The position numbers and the translations under genes were made by a program. A DNA stretch of 50,295 bases from Kiloniellales bacterium. Lineage in GTDB: Bacteria; Pseudomonadota; Alphaproteobacteria; Kiloniellales; JAKSDN01. Below the pieces are notes generated by a model. The model ran no database searches. It was not told where the DNA came from and saw nothing but the letters and a program-made list of their open reading frames with translations. The stretch lies in the NCBI GenBank assembly GCA_028280455.1, contig JANQLT010000054.1:1-50295 (forward strand), given 5' to 3'. Shown in pieces: positions 17,779 to 25,849 of the stretch (within the stretch, counting starts at the first letter, position 1; each line of letters opens with the position of its first letter).

Positions 17779-19536
17779 TCAGTCGCCGAGCGCGACGCCT
17801 TCGCGGCGCGGGTCGGCGCCGCCTTGCAGGCCGCGCTCGGTCACCGCGATGGCGTGCAGGCCGCTGGTCATGTCCAGGAAGCGCAGCTGGTGGCCGCGGG
17901 CGCGCAGGCCGGGGGCCGCGGCTTGCAGGGCCGTGCCGAACTCGATGTCGGTCGGGCCGTTGCGGTTGACGACGTGGGGCAGGCTGGTGACCGCGGCCAT
18001 GTCGAGCTGCCAGTCCAAGGCGGCGATCAGGGCGCGGGCGACGTAGCCGATGATCCGGCTGCCGCCGGGCGAGCCGAGCGCCAGGACCAGCTTGCCCTGC
18101 CGGTCGAGCACCAGCATCGGCGACATGGAGCTGCGCGGCCGCTTGCCGGAGGCGACGGCGTTGGCGACCGGCCGGCCGCCGACCTCGGGCCGGAAGGAGA
18201 AGTCGGTGAGCTGGTTGTTGAGCAGGAAGCCGCGGACCATCCGGCGCGAGCCGAAGGCGCTCTCGATCGAGCTGGTCATCGAGACCGCGTTGCCGCGCGC
18301 GTCGACCACCACCAGGTGGCTGGTCGAGGGCGGGTCTTCCTGTCGCGGCATGGCGGCGCTCTCGTCGTCGAGGCCGGGCTCGGCCTTGCCCAGGCTCTCG
18401 TCGGGCGCGATCAGCGCGGCGCGGCGGCGCAGGTAGGCCCGGTCGAGCAAGGCCTCGACGGGCACGGCGACGACGTCCGGGTCGGCGGCGAAGCGGTTGC
18501 GGTCGGCGAAGGCGAGGCGGCTGGCCTCGGCGATGAAGTGCGCGGCCTCGGCGCCGTTCGGTGCCAGGCTCGCCATGTCGAAGCCCTCGAGCAGACCGAG
18601 GATCTGCAGCACCGCCAGGCCGCCGGAGGTCGGCGGCGGCATGCCGCAGACCTGCCACTGCCGGTAGGGCGCGCAGAGCGCGTCGCGCCGTTTCGCCTGG
18701 TAGCCCTCGAGGTCGTCCAGAGTCATCGCGCCGGGGTTGCCGCCGCTTCGCACCGCTGCGACCAGGTCCTCGGCGACCGCGCCGCGGTAGAAGCCGTTCA
18801 GGCCGCCGAGGGCGACGAGCTGCAGCGTGGCGGCCAGGTCCGGGTTGGTCAGCCGCTGGCCGACTGGCAAGGGCCGGCCTTCGGCGTCGTAGAAGTAAGC
18901 GCCCGCCGCCGGCTGCTGCGCCAGGAAGCGGTCCCTGGCGAGCAGGCCGTGCAGGCGCGGCGAGACCTCGAAGCCGGCCTCGGCCAGGCGGATCGCCGGC
19001 TCGAAGAGCAGCGACCAGGGCAGGCGGCCGTGATCCTCGTGCGCCAGCTTGAGCATCTTCACGAGGCCCGGGACGCCGACCGAGCGGCCGCCGACGACCG
19101 CCTGCCAGAAGCCCATCGGCGCGCCCTCGGCGTCGAGGAAGAGCGCCGGCGTGGCCGCGGCCGGCGCGGTCTCGCGGCCGTCGTAGGCGGTGACCGCGCC
19201 CTCCTTGGCGGCGTAGTGCAGCAGGAAGCCGCCGCCGCCGATGCCGGAGGACTGCGGCTCGACCAGGGTCAGCACGAGCTGCGCGGCGATGGCGGCGTCG
19301 ATCGCCGTGCCGCCGGCCCGCAGCATCTCCCGGCCGGCTTCGGCGGCATGCGGGTTGGCGGCGGCGATCATGTGCCGGGCCGCCGTGGCCGGGGCCGCCG
19401 CGGCCAGGCCGGTCGCTGCGGCGGTCGCGGCTTCCGGCGTCGCGCGCGCCTCGTCGGCGCTCTGCAGGAAGGGCAGCCGCATGTCGGCGCAGGCCGCCGT
19501 CAGCAGCAGCAGGGCGATAACGATCGTCAAGCGCAT
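17779..19536 (-). CDS. ggt: Gamma-glutamyltransferase
   Basis: Cleaves and transfers the gamma-glutamyl group of glutathione and related peptides. An Ntn-hydrolase made as a proenzyme that cuts itself before a catalytic threonine. The 585 residues include a hydrophobic N-terminus ending LLTAACADM, which fits a signal peptide and possibly a weak lipobox (periplasmic). Motifs: AIDAAIAAQLVLTLVEPQSS, GIGGGGFLLHY, PPPTSGG, the cleavage site STSHLVVVD with Thr405, then SMTSSIESAFGS and GSPGGSRII. Self-cleavage before Thr405 would give the usual large and small subunits. The start overlaps the gpt stop by one base (TGATG), so gpt-ggt is coupled. Confidence 0.95.
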   Translation of the reverse strand: MRLTIVIALLLLTAACADMRLPFLQSADEARATPEAATAAATGLAAAAPATAARHMIAAANPHAAEAGREMLRAGGTAIDAAIAAQLVLTLVEPQSSGIGGGGFLLHYAAKEGAVTAYDGRETAPAAATPALFLDAEGAPMGFWQAVVGGRSVGVPGLVKMLKLAHEDHGRLPWSLLFEPAIRLAEAGFEVSPRLHGLLARDRFLAQQPAAGAYFYDAEGRPLPVGQRLTNPDLAATLQLVALGGLNGFYRGAVAEDLVAAVRSGGNPGAMTLDDLEGYQAKRRDALCAPYRQWQVCGMPPPTSGGLAVLQILGLLEGFDMASLAPNGAEAAHFIAEASRLAFADRNRFAADPDVVAVPVEALLDRAYLRRRAALIAPDESLGKAEPGLDDESAAMPRQEDPPSTSHLVVVDARGNAVSMTSSIESAFGSRRMVRGFLLNNQLTDFSFRPEVGGRPVANAVASGKRPRSSMSPMLVLDRQGKLVLALGSPGGSRIIGYVARALIAALDWQLDMAAVTSLPHVVNRNGPTDIEFGTALQAAAPGLRARGHQLRFLDMTSGLHAIAVTERGLQGGADPRREGVALGD

Positions 19537-20006
19537 CAGCTACGCGCCTTGATCAGGGGCGGGACCGACTGCGGCTCGGTGTCCCAGGGGAAGAGGATCC
19601 AGGTGTCCTGGCTGACCTCGGTGACGAAGCTGTCGACCAGCGGCCGGCCGGCCGGCTTGGCGTAGATGGTCGCGAAGTGCGCCTTGGGCAGCAGGTCGCG
19701 CACGGCCTGCGCCGTCTTGCCGGTGTCGACCAGGTCGTCGACGATCAGCCAGCCGCCGCCGTCGCCCTCGACGGACTTGAGCACGCTGAGCTGGCCCTGC
19801 TCCTGGCCGTCGTAAGAGGTAATGCAGACGGTGTCGATCAGCCGGATCTCGAGCTCCCGCGCGACCACCGCGGCCGGCACCATGCCGCCCCTGGTGATCG
19901 CCACGATGCCCTCGAAGGGACCGAGCTCGACCAGACGCCAGGCCAGCGCCCGGGAATTCCGATGCAGCTCCTCCCAGGAAACCGGAAAGGTCTTCTGATA
20001 GGTCAC
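19536..20006 (-). CDS. gpt: Xanthine (guanine) phosphoribosyltransferase
   Basis: Salvages xanthine and guanine to XMP and GMP using PRPP. The 156 residues match the Gpt type: [19 protein letters not shown] (about 33-51) and the PRPP-binding motif [15 protein letters not shown] (about 86-100), with the C-terminal [10 protein letters not shown] typical of bacterial Gpt. It starts at ATG 20006. The next gene upstream (DUF4864) ends 39 bp away, and ggt overlaps downstream by one base. Confidence 0.95.
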   Translation of the reverse strand: MTYQKTFPVSWEELHRNSRALAWRLVELGPFEGIVAITRGGMVPAAVVARELEIRLIDTVCITSYDGQEQGQLSVLKSVEGDGGGWLIVDDLVDTGKTAQAVRDLLPKAHFATIYAKPAGRPLVDSFVTEVSQDTWILFPWDTEPQSVPPLIKARS

Positions 20007-20045
20007 GGCTTGTCGCGTCTCACTGAAAGAGCGGGGCGGCGGCGG

Positions 20046-20495
20046 TCAGACCGAGGCGTCCGGCGCCTTGAGCAGGATGACCCCGGCGATGCGCCAGCGG
20101 CCGTCCGGCTGCTGCTGCATGCTGTAGAGCGCCAGCACGGGCTCGCCGTCCGGGCCGACGAACAGGACCTCCTGCTGGATCGTGTTGCCGCGCACGCGCA
20201 GGTCGCGGAACTCGATCTCCTGGGGCCGGTAGACCGGCGCGTAGCCCTTGCGGACCATCTCCATGAAGATCTCGGGAGTCTGGAAGCGGCGCTGAATGGC
20301 GGGCGCGGCATAGGAGAAGGCCTCGGCGCCGTCGTCGCGCTGGAAGGCGGCGAGCTGCCGCTCGATGACCATGCGGATGGCGGCGGACTCTTCGGTTCCC
20401 TGGGCGGCGATCTTGGCGGCCGCGGGATGGGCCAGGACGACGCAGGCTACCATGGCGGCCAATACGGCGAGGAAGCTCTTGAAGGATCGCATCAC
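20046..20495 (-). CDS. DUF4864 domain protein, secreted
   Basis: A 149-residue protein with an N-terminal signal peptide (FLAVLAAMVACVVLAHPAAA, cleavage near AAA-K). The mature part begins with IRMVIERQLAAFQRDDGAEA and continues to FSYAAPAIQRRF and the C-terminal DGRWRIAGVILLK, the layout of the DUF4864 family (a nuclear-transport-factor-2-like fold, presumably periplasmic). The function is not known. It starts at ATG 20495 (a second ATG is adjacent) and sits between the lipoprotein gene upstream and gpt downstream on the same strand. Confidence 0.85.
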   Translation of the reverse strand: MMRSFKSFLAVLAAMVACVVLAHPAAAKIAAQGTEESAAIRMVIERQLAAFQRDDGAEAFSYAAPAIQRRFQTPEIFMEMVRKGYAPVYRPQEIEFRDLRVRGNTIQQEVLFVGPDGEPVLALYSMQQQPDGRWRIAGVILLKAPDASV

Positions 20496-20559
20496 TCACC
20501 CCTTTCCGACTTGCGGCCCGCCCGGCCAAACGCATCGCGGCGCCCCACGCGGCGGCGGC

Positions 20560-21699
20560 TCAGCGGACGTAGAGGTGAACCTCCGCGACTTGGGCATTGG
20601 GATTGGTGGTCGCCGAGAGAGATACGCGGTCGGCCGGCAATCCCATGTTGGTCAGGGAGCGTAGCACGGTCTCGGCGCTGCGCCGCGACTTGTTGCTGGC
20701 CAGCGCCACCTGTGCCGGGCTGCCGAGCCCCGGGGCCACCGCGACCAGGTCGAAGGCCGCGTTGGGCCGGCGCGCCAGCGCCTGGCTGACGGCGCTATAG
20801 AGGGCCTGATCGTATTGGACGTTGGGCGTGTCGAAGCGGATCACGACCAGGGGCGCGGTGCGGCCGACCATCGAGGCGCCGCCGCCCGGGATCGGCGGCG
20901 GCGGCACGCCGAAGGCCCGGTTGCCGAGGCTGCCGCCGAGGAACTCGCCGTTGTCGACGGCGACGGCGAGGGCGGTCAGGTTCGAGCGCTCGGTCGTGTA
21001 GTAGTTCTGGGTCCGGCCGATGTCCTCGGTCAGCTCGTTGAGCAGCCGGTCGAGCACCACCACCGTCTTGTTGACCTCGTCCTCGAGCACGGCGAGCTGG
21101 CGATGGTCCTCTTCCAGCGCGCCGTAGAGGCCGAAGGTGGCGCGGGTCGAATCGAGCAGGAAGGCGGCCAGGGCCGAGGTCGAGGAGGAGTCGGCGGCCA
21201 GGCCGTTCAGCGAGGCGATCGATTCGCCGACCTTGGAAAGCTCGCCCTGGGCCTGGTTCCACTGGGCGACCAGCTCGGGGTTGCCGGGGGTCGAGCCGAC
21301 CTGGAGCCGGGCGTTGATCCGCGCGAGCAGCGCATGATAGGCGGTCGCGCCGGAGCGCGCCTGATTGCGCAGGGTCTGCAGATTGTTGTTCTGGCCGACC
21401 AGCTCGCCCTGCAGCCGGCCCAGGTCGCCGCGCAGCTCCTGGACCTTCTCGCCGACCAGGGTGCCGGTCGGCTGGCCGGGCGTCACGCCGGGGGACTGGA
21501 AGAAGGTATCGCCCAGGACCGGGCCCTGGGGCACGCCTTGCGGCGGCGGTGCCGCGGCCGGCGCGGTGGCGCCGGCGGGGTCTTCGCCGGTCAGGGACGG
21601 CCAAAGGGCGTCGCTGCCGAACGAGCAGCCACCCAGTAGCGTCGTAACGCCGATCAGCCCAAGCCAGCGGCGCCATGACGGAGACTCAAGACCCAGCAT
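20560..21699 (-). CDS. Coiled-coil lipoprotein with OmpA-like C-terminus
   Basis: About 379 residues. The N-terminus has a basic region, a hydrophobic run and LLGGC, a good lipobox, so the protein should be lipid-anchored in the envelope. A Pro/Ala-rich linker follows, then a long helical coiled-coil region (about 85-245, rich in E, L, Q, R: KVQELRGDLGRLQGELVG). The C-terminal part (about 275-379) has VVIRFDTPNVQYDQAL and SAETVLRSLTNMGLPADRVSLS, which resembles OmpA/MotB peptidoglycan-binding domains, but the classic NxxLSxxRA motif is only approximate. ATG 21699 was chosen because it fits the signal peptide; GTG 21723 is also in frame. A role in envelope anchoring is inferred. Confidence 0.75.
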   Translation of the reverse strand: MLGLESPSWRRWLGLIGVTTLLGGCSFGSDALWPSLTGEDPAGATAPAAAPPPQGVPQGPVLGDTFFQSPGVTPGQPTGTLVGEKVQELRGDLGRLQGELVGQNNNLQTLRNQARSGATAYHALLARINARLQVGSTPGNPELVAQWNQAQGELSKVGESIASLNGLAADSSSTSALAAFLLDSTRATFGLYGALEEDHRQLAVLEDEVNKTVVVLDRLLNELTEDIGRTQNYYTTERSNLTALAVAVDNGEFLGGSLGNRAFGVPPPPIPGGGASMVGRTAPLVVIRFDTPNVQYDQALYSAVSQALARRPNAAFDLVAVAPGLGSPAQVALASNKSRRSAETVLRSLTNMGLPADRVSLSATTNPNAQVAEVHLYVR

Positions 21700-21934
21700 C
21701 ACGAGGGTTACCTGCGACCTCACTGGGATTACGTGCCGTAGCCGGTTCGAAGATCCCGGCTCGACATTCTCCCCCCAAATTACTTGCCGGGATGTTACTT
21801 GAGGGAATAGAGCGTAACAAGCTGAATTTGGCTCTGTTTCAAGCCTCTGGCAGGTAAATGAAGGGTTAAAGCAGAGTGCTTGCCCGGACTTGGCGCTTCG
21901 CGTATGGTCCCGCGCCTCGGCCGATAGGCAGCGG

Positions 21935-22011
21935 GCGCCCGTAGCTCAACTGGATAGAGCATCTGACTACGGATCAGAAGGTTGGGAGTTCGAATCTTCC
22001 CGGGCGCGCCA
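21935..22011 (+). tRNA. tRNA-Arg (anticodon ACG)
   Basis: A full cloverleaf can be drawn over 77 nt. The acceptor arm GCGCCCG (21935-21941) pairs exactly with CGGGCGC (22001-22007); the D arm is GCTC/GAGC; the anticodon arm is TCTGA-CTACGGA-TCAGA, giving anticodon ACG; the T arm is GGGAG-TTCGAAT-CTTCC; the discriminator is G; and CCA is encoded. ACG decodes CGN arginine codons after A34 is edited to inosine. It stands alone between the lipoprotein promoter region and the XRE locus. Confidence 0.97.
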
Positions 22012-22350
22012 TTCAGGCCGAGCGACTTCTTCCGATAAAGCGAGACATCGAGACCATCGGCTCGTGCTGCCGCTAGCAGCGCGCCGGCGGCAATACCCAA
22101 TCGCATGCTCCTGTCGGGCAGCTCGCCGTGGCCAGAGCCAGAAAGCCAGCGAGCCGGCCTTTCGGCGCCGGCGGTTCTTGCTTAACGCCCGCTCAACAGG
22201 CATGCCCCCAGATACCTCAATTCATGGTTGTGCCGGCTGCCCTGGCGTTCGGGCCCTGCTCGCGGTGATTTGGGGAATCCCGAGACTTGACGGCTGGGTT
22301 GCAATGCCGTTAGGCCTATTCCCGTTGATCATCGTTCTGTCCAGACTCTG
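22012..22350. other. Non-coding stretch after tRNA-Arg, no supported gene
   Basis: No convincing gene was found here. Base composition is mixed and less GC-biased than the flanking genes. A short plus-strand frame near 22200-22351 gives a hydrophobic tail (GIPRLDGWVAMPLGLFPLII), but it has no usable ribosome site and no family match. A tRNA 3' end is a common integration site, yet no repeat of the tRNA 3' end was found downstream, so no island boundary can be claimed. Confidence 0.4.
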
Positions 22351-22356
22351 ACGCTA

Positions 22357-22394
22357 TGACCCTATAAGTAGCATTGACCCTAAAGACCGGGTCA
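22357..22394. promoter_or_regulatory. Repeated TGACCC sites upstream of the XRE gene
   Basis: TGACCC occurs at 22357-22362 and 22375-22380, and its complement GGGTCA at 22389-22394. The last two form a dyad with an 8-base gap. The cluster lies about 80-117 bp before the XRE-type regulator gene, so it is a candidate operator, perhaps for autoregulation. No binding evidence exists. Confidence 0.4.
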
Positions 22395-22473
22395 GGTAGT
22401 CGCTTCGTGGGAGCGTGCAGTTCGGCCATCGGGCCGCGCAAAGGACGACGACAGGAAGTCAGTGGGGTGCTTT

Positions 22474-22860
22474 ATGGCCAAAGGAAAGTCTCAGCCGGTC
22501 GACGCCCATGTCGGCCGACGAATGAAAGAACGCAGAACCTTCCTCGGACTCAGTCAGAAGAAGGTTGCCGAAGCGATCAATCTCTCGCTGCGGCAGGTCC
22601 AGAAATACGAGGAGGGAATTGACCGGGTCGGTGCCAGCCGTCTGTTCGATATCGCGCGCGTTCTCGATGTCCCGGTGAACTATTTCTTTCAGGAGCTCGA
22701 CGAGGAGACCTCGACCGTCGACGTCGCCCCGGCGCTCGACAAGCGGGAGACCCGCGACCTCGTCCAAGCCTACTACCGGATCGCCGATCCCAAGGTGCGC
22801 CGCTACGTCTATCTGCTGACCAAGTCGCTCGGTAAGCAGGACGCCGTCGAGCCTCAATGA
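22474..22860 (+). CDS. XRE-family transcriptional regulator
   Basis: A 128-residue cytosolic DNA-binding protein. The helix-turn-helix spans about residues 12-70: AHVGRRMKERRTFLGLSQKK, then VAEAINLSLRQVQKYEEG (recognition helix SLRQVQKYE) and ASRLFDIARVLDVPVNYFF. The C-terminal part (ETRDLVQAYYRIADPKVRRY) is the short helical extension of alphaproteobacterial XRE regulators. ATG 22474 is preceded by a GGGGTG sequence; GTG 22462 is also in frame. TGACCC/GGGTCA sites upstream may be its operator. Its end overlaps, tail to tail by 7 bp, the last small gene of the quorum-sensing run on the other strand, so it borders that locus. Targets are unknown. Confidence 0.9.
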   Translation: MAKGKSQPVDAHVGRRMKERRTFLGLSQKKVAEAINLSLRQVQKYEEGIDRVGASRLFDIARVLDVPVNYFFQELDEETSTVDVAPALDKRETRDLVQAYYRIADPKVRRYVYLLTKSLGKQDAVEPQ

Positions 22861-23090
22861 AATAGCCGGTGGCTCAGCCGCTTGATCTCGATGTGGTTGA
22901 GCGGCACCGGTTGCTCCGGCAGCGGCGTGGGTCCTTCGATGGTGAAGGACATCTCGCTGACCCGCTCGCCGTCCTGGCAGTTCTCCTGCGCCCATGCGAG
23001 GAGCTCGGCCAGGGTGACGTGGGACGACAGCGCGCGGGTCGAGCAGCGCTTGCAGCTTTCGCTGTCGTAGACGACGGTCAGGGTCAACAC
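22854..23090 (-). CDS. Small protein of unknown function (78 aa)
   Basis: A 78-residue protein with SESCKRCSTR near the N-terminus (a CxxC pair) and the tail PLNHIEIKRLSHRLFH. No family was recognised. It starts at ATG 23090 inside the end of the acyl ligase gene (7-bp overlap), so it is likely co-translated with it and is the last gene of the luxI run. The CxxC could bind a metal or form a disulfide; nothing more can be said. It overlaps the XRE gene, which is on the opposite strand, by 7 bp. Confidence 0.6.
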   Translation of the reverse strand: MLTLTVVYDSESCKRCSTRALSSHVTLAELLAWAQENCQDGERVSEMSFTIEGPTPLPEQPVPLNHIEIKRLSHRLFH

Positions 23091-24646
23091 GCCAACCTCC
23101 CAACGCTAGCTGTGGGTGACGGGGCCATCCCCTCCGGTGCCGGGCCCAAGGGGAGCGCGCGGACGAACTCCAAGCTGTCCGGCGCCTTGCCCACCGGTAG
23201 TTGCCGCTGAAGCCAGCCGATCAGGGCGTCGCCATCGGCCTTCGCGCCGCGTTTCAGGACGACGAAGGTGTGCGCTTCCTGCCCCACTTGGGCATGGGGC
23301 CGGGCGACGACCTTGGCTTGCTCGACGGCCGGGTGCTCCCGCAGGATCTGCTCGACTTCGACCGGGTCGATGTGGTCGACGCGGCCGATGATCTTGTTGT
23401 CCATGCGGCCCTGGACCGTGAGGGCGCCTTGCTCGTCCAGGAAGCCCCGGTCGCCGGTCCGGAACCAGCCCTCGACCAGAACCCGCCGGGTCTCCTCCGG
23501 CATGTCGAGATAGCCCTTCATGGTGCCGGGGCTTTGGACCCAGATCTCGCCGGCCTCGCCGGCCGGCAGGGCCTGGCCGTCGTCGCCGACGATCTTGACC
23601 TCGACGCCCGGCAGCGGCCGGCCGACGCTGCCCGGGACCGCGGCCTCGCCGGGGCAGGTCCAGGAGATCGCCGTGGTCGTCTCGGAGGTGCCGTAGCCGG
23701 TCAGCAGGGGCACGCCGAAGACCGATTCGAACTCCTCCGAGAGTGTCGGCGGCAGGCCGACGCCGCCGGTGACGCAGAGGCGCAGGCTGCGCGCCGCCTC
23801 GTCCCGGCCGCGGGCGAGGGCGGCGTCCAGGAGCTGGCGGTAGAAGTAGGGCGCGTTGGCCATGTAGCTGCCCGACCAGCGCTCCGTCTCGTCGAGCACG
23901 ACGTCGAAGTCGTCGGTCTCCAGCAGGACCATGCAGTGCCCGAGGTAGACCGGCGAGATCAGGGTGAAGACCTGTCCCATCAGGCAGTCGAGGGAGTTCT
24001 CGACGATCCGAACGCGGCCGGTCTCCGGGTCGGCGAGCTGCGCGGTGAGCTGGGTCATGGCGGCCAGGTTGCGGTGCCGGGTCTCGACGCCCTTGCGCTT
24101 GCCGCTGGTGCCGGAGGTGAAGGCGATGACCGCGACGTCCTCGAGCCCGACCGGGCGGGCCCGGAAGCTGTCCGAGGCGCCCTCGATCAGGTCGGCCAGG
24201 CTCCGCTCGCCGCGCGTCGCCGGCGCGCCCTCCGGGTCGGGCGGGATCAGCCAGAGGTCGCGGCAGGTCTCGTTGCGCGCGACGGCTTCGGCCGACCGCT
24301 CGCCCATGTCCATGTCGTCGTAGCGGTCGAAGCTGAGCAGCGCTTCGGCGCCGGACTGGCGCAGCCCCTGATCGAGGTCGCGGACGCTGGAATAGGTGTT
24401 CAGGGAGACCAGGGTGGCGCCGGTCTTGAGGATGCCGAAGTAGGCGGCCGGCTGGGCGACCCGGTTGTGGCAGCAGAGCGCGACGCGGCTGCCGGGGCCG
24501 ATGCCGCGGGCGCTCAAGCCGTTGGCGATGCGATTGGCGAGCTGCTCGATCCGGCGGAAGCTGCTGCGCCGGCCGCGATAGACGACGGCCGTCGCCTCCG
24601 GGCAGCGCCGGGCCGAGACCTCCAACAGGCTGGCGATGTTGATCAT
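23084..24646 (-). CDS. AMP-forming acyl-CoA ligase-like protein (atypical C-terminus)
   Basis: An ANL-superfamily enzyme (acyl- or aryl-CoA synthetase, or adenylating domain), 520 residues. Motifs in order: the ATP loop TSGTSGKRKGVETRH (about 175-189), the aromatic/ATP motif LLTGYGTSETTTAIS, RTGDRGFLDE, then GRMDNKIIGRVDHIDPVEVE (hinge and A8). The end is unusual. The A10 position normally holds a catalytic lysine in a P-x-T-x-x-GK motif, but here it reads LPLGPAPEGMAPSP with no lysine, so adenylation may be weak or the protein may act in another step. ATG 24646, with a GAGG site 8 bases upstream, is preferred to TTG 24661. It lies between the MFS gene and a small gene in the luxI run; the substrate is unknown. 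Confidence 0.88.
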   Translation of the reverse strand: MINIASLLEVSARRCPEATAVVYRGRRSSFRRIEQLANRIANGLSARGIGPGSRVALCCHNRVAQPAAYFGILKTGATLVSLNTYSSVRDLDQGLRQSGAEALLSFDRYDDMDMGERSAEAVARNETCRDLWLIPPDPEGAPATRGERSLADLIEGASDSFRARPVGLEDVAVIAFTSGTSGKRKGVETRHRNLAAMTQLTAQLADPETGRVRIVENSLDCLMGQVFTLISPVYLGHCMVLLETDDFDVVLDETERWSGSYMANAPYFYRQLLDAALARGRDEAARSLRLCVTGGVGLPPTLSEEFESVFGVPLLTGYGTSETTTAISWTCPGEAAVPGSVGRPLPGVEVKIVGDDGQALPAGEAGEIWVQSPGTMKGYLDMPEETRRVLVEGWFRTGDRGFLDEQGALTVQGRMDNKIIGRVDHIDPVEVEQILREHPAVEQAKVVARPHAQVGQEAHTFVVLKRGAKADGDALIGWLQRQLPVGKAPDSLEFVRALPLGPAPEGMAPSPTASVGRLAC

Positions 24647-24657
24647 CTCGGCAGGCC

Positions 24658-25839
24658 TCAACGCTCTAGGGCCGCGGCCGCGCGCTGCCGGCTCTCCGCC
24701 GCCGGCCGGAACAGCAGCAAGGCGCTGGCCGCCAAGGCCGCCAGGGCGGCGCAGAGCAGGAACGGCAGGCCCGGTCGATCGGCGGCGAAGGCCAGGCCGG
24801 CCATGATCGGGCCGAGCAGCCAGGCCAGGCTGAGGGCCGCGTCGGCCAAGCCGAGGGCGGCGCCCTGGCGATCGTCCGGCACCACCTGGGTCAGGCGGGT
24901 GAAGAGGCAGGAGCTGGCGGTGGCGACGGCCATGCCGAACAGACCGAGCGCCAGGTAGGTCGCCGGCCCGCCGCGGCTGGCGGCCAGGCTGGCCAGGGCC
25001 AGGCTGCAGGCCAGGGCGGCCAGCACCGCCACCGGGACCTCGCCGCGCCGCTTGGCCAGGCGCGGCACCATGAAGAACTGGCTGAAGGCGGCGCAGCTTC
25101 CGGCGATCGCGTAGGCGATGGCGACCTCCCGCTCGCTCCAGGACAGCAGGTGCTCCGACCAGACCGCCAGGATCGCATCCCAGCCGGACTGTGCGACGCC
25201 GAGCAGGGCCACCACGGCGACCGGCAGCAGGAAGCGCGGCACCAGCAGGCTGCGGAACGCGCTCGGCGCCTCGGCCGGCTGCGTGTCGGGCTCGGCCGCG
25301 GCGACGCTTTGCGACAGCGGCAGCACGGCGATCGCCGCCAGGGTGACCACCGCGGCCAGCAGCGCCACGGCGGCCGGCGCCACCTCGAAGAGCTCCAGGG
25401 CCTGCCAGGTGGTCAGGGGACCGACCACGAAGGCGGCGGCGTAGGCGCCGTTGAAGCTGGAGAAGCCGTGGATCCGCCGCTCGGCGCTGGTGCAGTCGGC
25501 GAGGGCGGCCTGCAGGGCCGGTATCGCCGCCAGGCTGAGGCCGCCGAGGACGCGCGACAGGAACAGCAGCGTCAGGGAATCGGCGGCGGCCAGGAGCAGG
25601 TAGCCCGCGGCGCCGGCGATGAGCCCGGCGATCATGGTCGGCCGCCGGCCCCAGCGGTCGCTCAGCCGGCCCAGTAGGGGCGAGGCGACCATCGCCACCG
25701 CGGTGTCGGTCGCGAACAGCAGGGTGACCACCAGGGGCGTGGCGCCCAGGCCGAGGGCCTGGAACGGCAGGATCGGCCAGATCAGGGCGACGCCGAGCAG
25801 CCAGAGAAAACAGGTGATGCCGAGCTTCAGGACGGGCAT
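24658..25839 (-). CDS. MFS transporter (TetA-like)
   Basis: A 393-residue major facilitator with about 12 predicted membrane helices. Between helices 2 and 3 it has the MFS loop motif GRLSDRWGRRPTM (about 58-70). Helices such as PILPFQALGLGATPLVVTLL and AMVASPLLG are clear. Related families export small molecules such as antibiotics and dyes; here export of the product made by the neighbouring enzymes is inferred. The start is ATG 25839, 10 bp after the P450 stop; its stop lies just upstream of the preferred ligase start. It is part of the luxI-P450-MFS-ligase run. Confidence 0.92.
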   Translation of the reverse strand: MPVLKLGITCFLWLLGVALIWPILPFQALGLGATPLVVTLLFATDTAVAMVASPLLGRLSDRWGRRPTMIAGLIAGAAGYLLLAAADSLTLLFLSRVLGGLSLAAIPALQAALADCTSAERRIHGFSSFNGAYAAAFVVGPLTTWQALELFEVAPAAVALLAAVVTLAAIAVLPLSQSVAAAEPDTQPAEAPSAFRSLLVPRFLLPVAVVALLGVAQSGWDAILAVWSEHLLSWSEREVAIAYAIAGSCAAFSQFFMVPRLAKRRGEVPVAVLAALACSLALASLAASRGGPATYLALGLFGMAVATASSCLFTRLTQVVPDDRQGAALGLADAALSLAWLLGPIMAGLAFAADRPGLPFLLCAALAALAASALLLFRPAAESRQRAAAALER

Positions 25840-25849
25840 GGCCGGATCG

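Noticed and set aside
22180..22200. Second CtrA box (TTAA-N7-TCAAC)
   Set aside because: It has a mismatch in the second half and no well-placed downstream gene; weak matches occur by chance.
21795..22203. Minus-strand frames across tRNA-Arg (with a readable GKIRTPNLLIRSQMLYPVELR stretch)
   Set aside because: They are the reverse reading of the tRNA gene and its flank, a common false annotation over tRNAs, not proteins.
22012..22350. Genomic-island boundary at tRNA-Arg
   Set aside because: No direct repeat of the tRNA 3' end, integrase or clear composition break was found.
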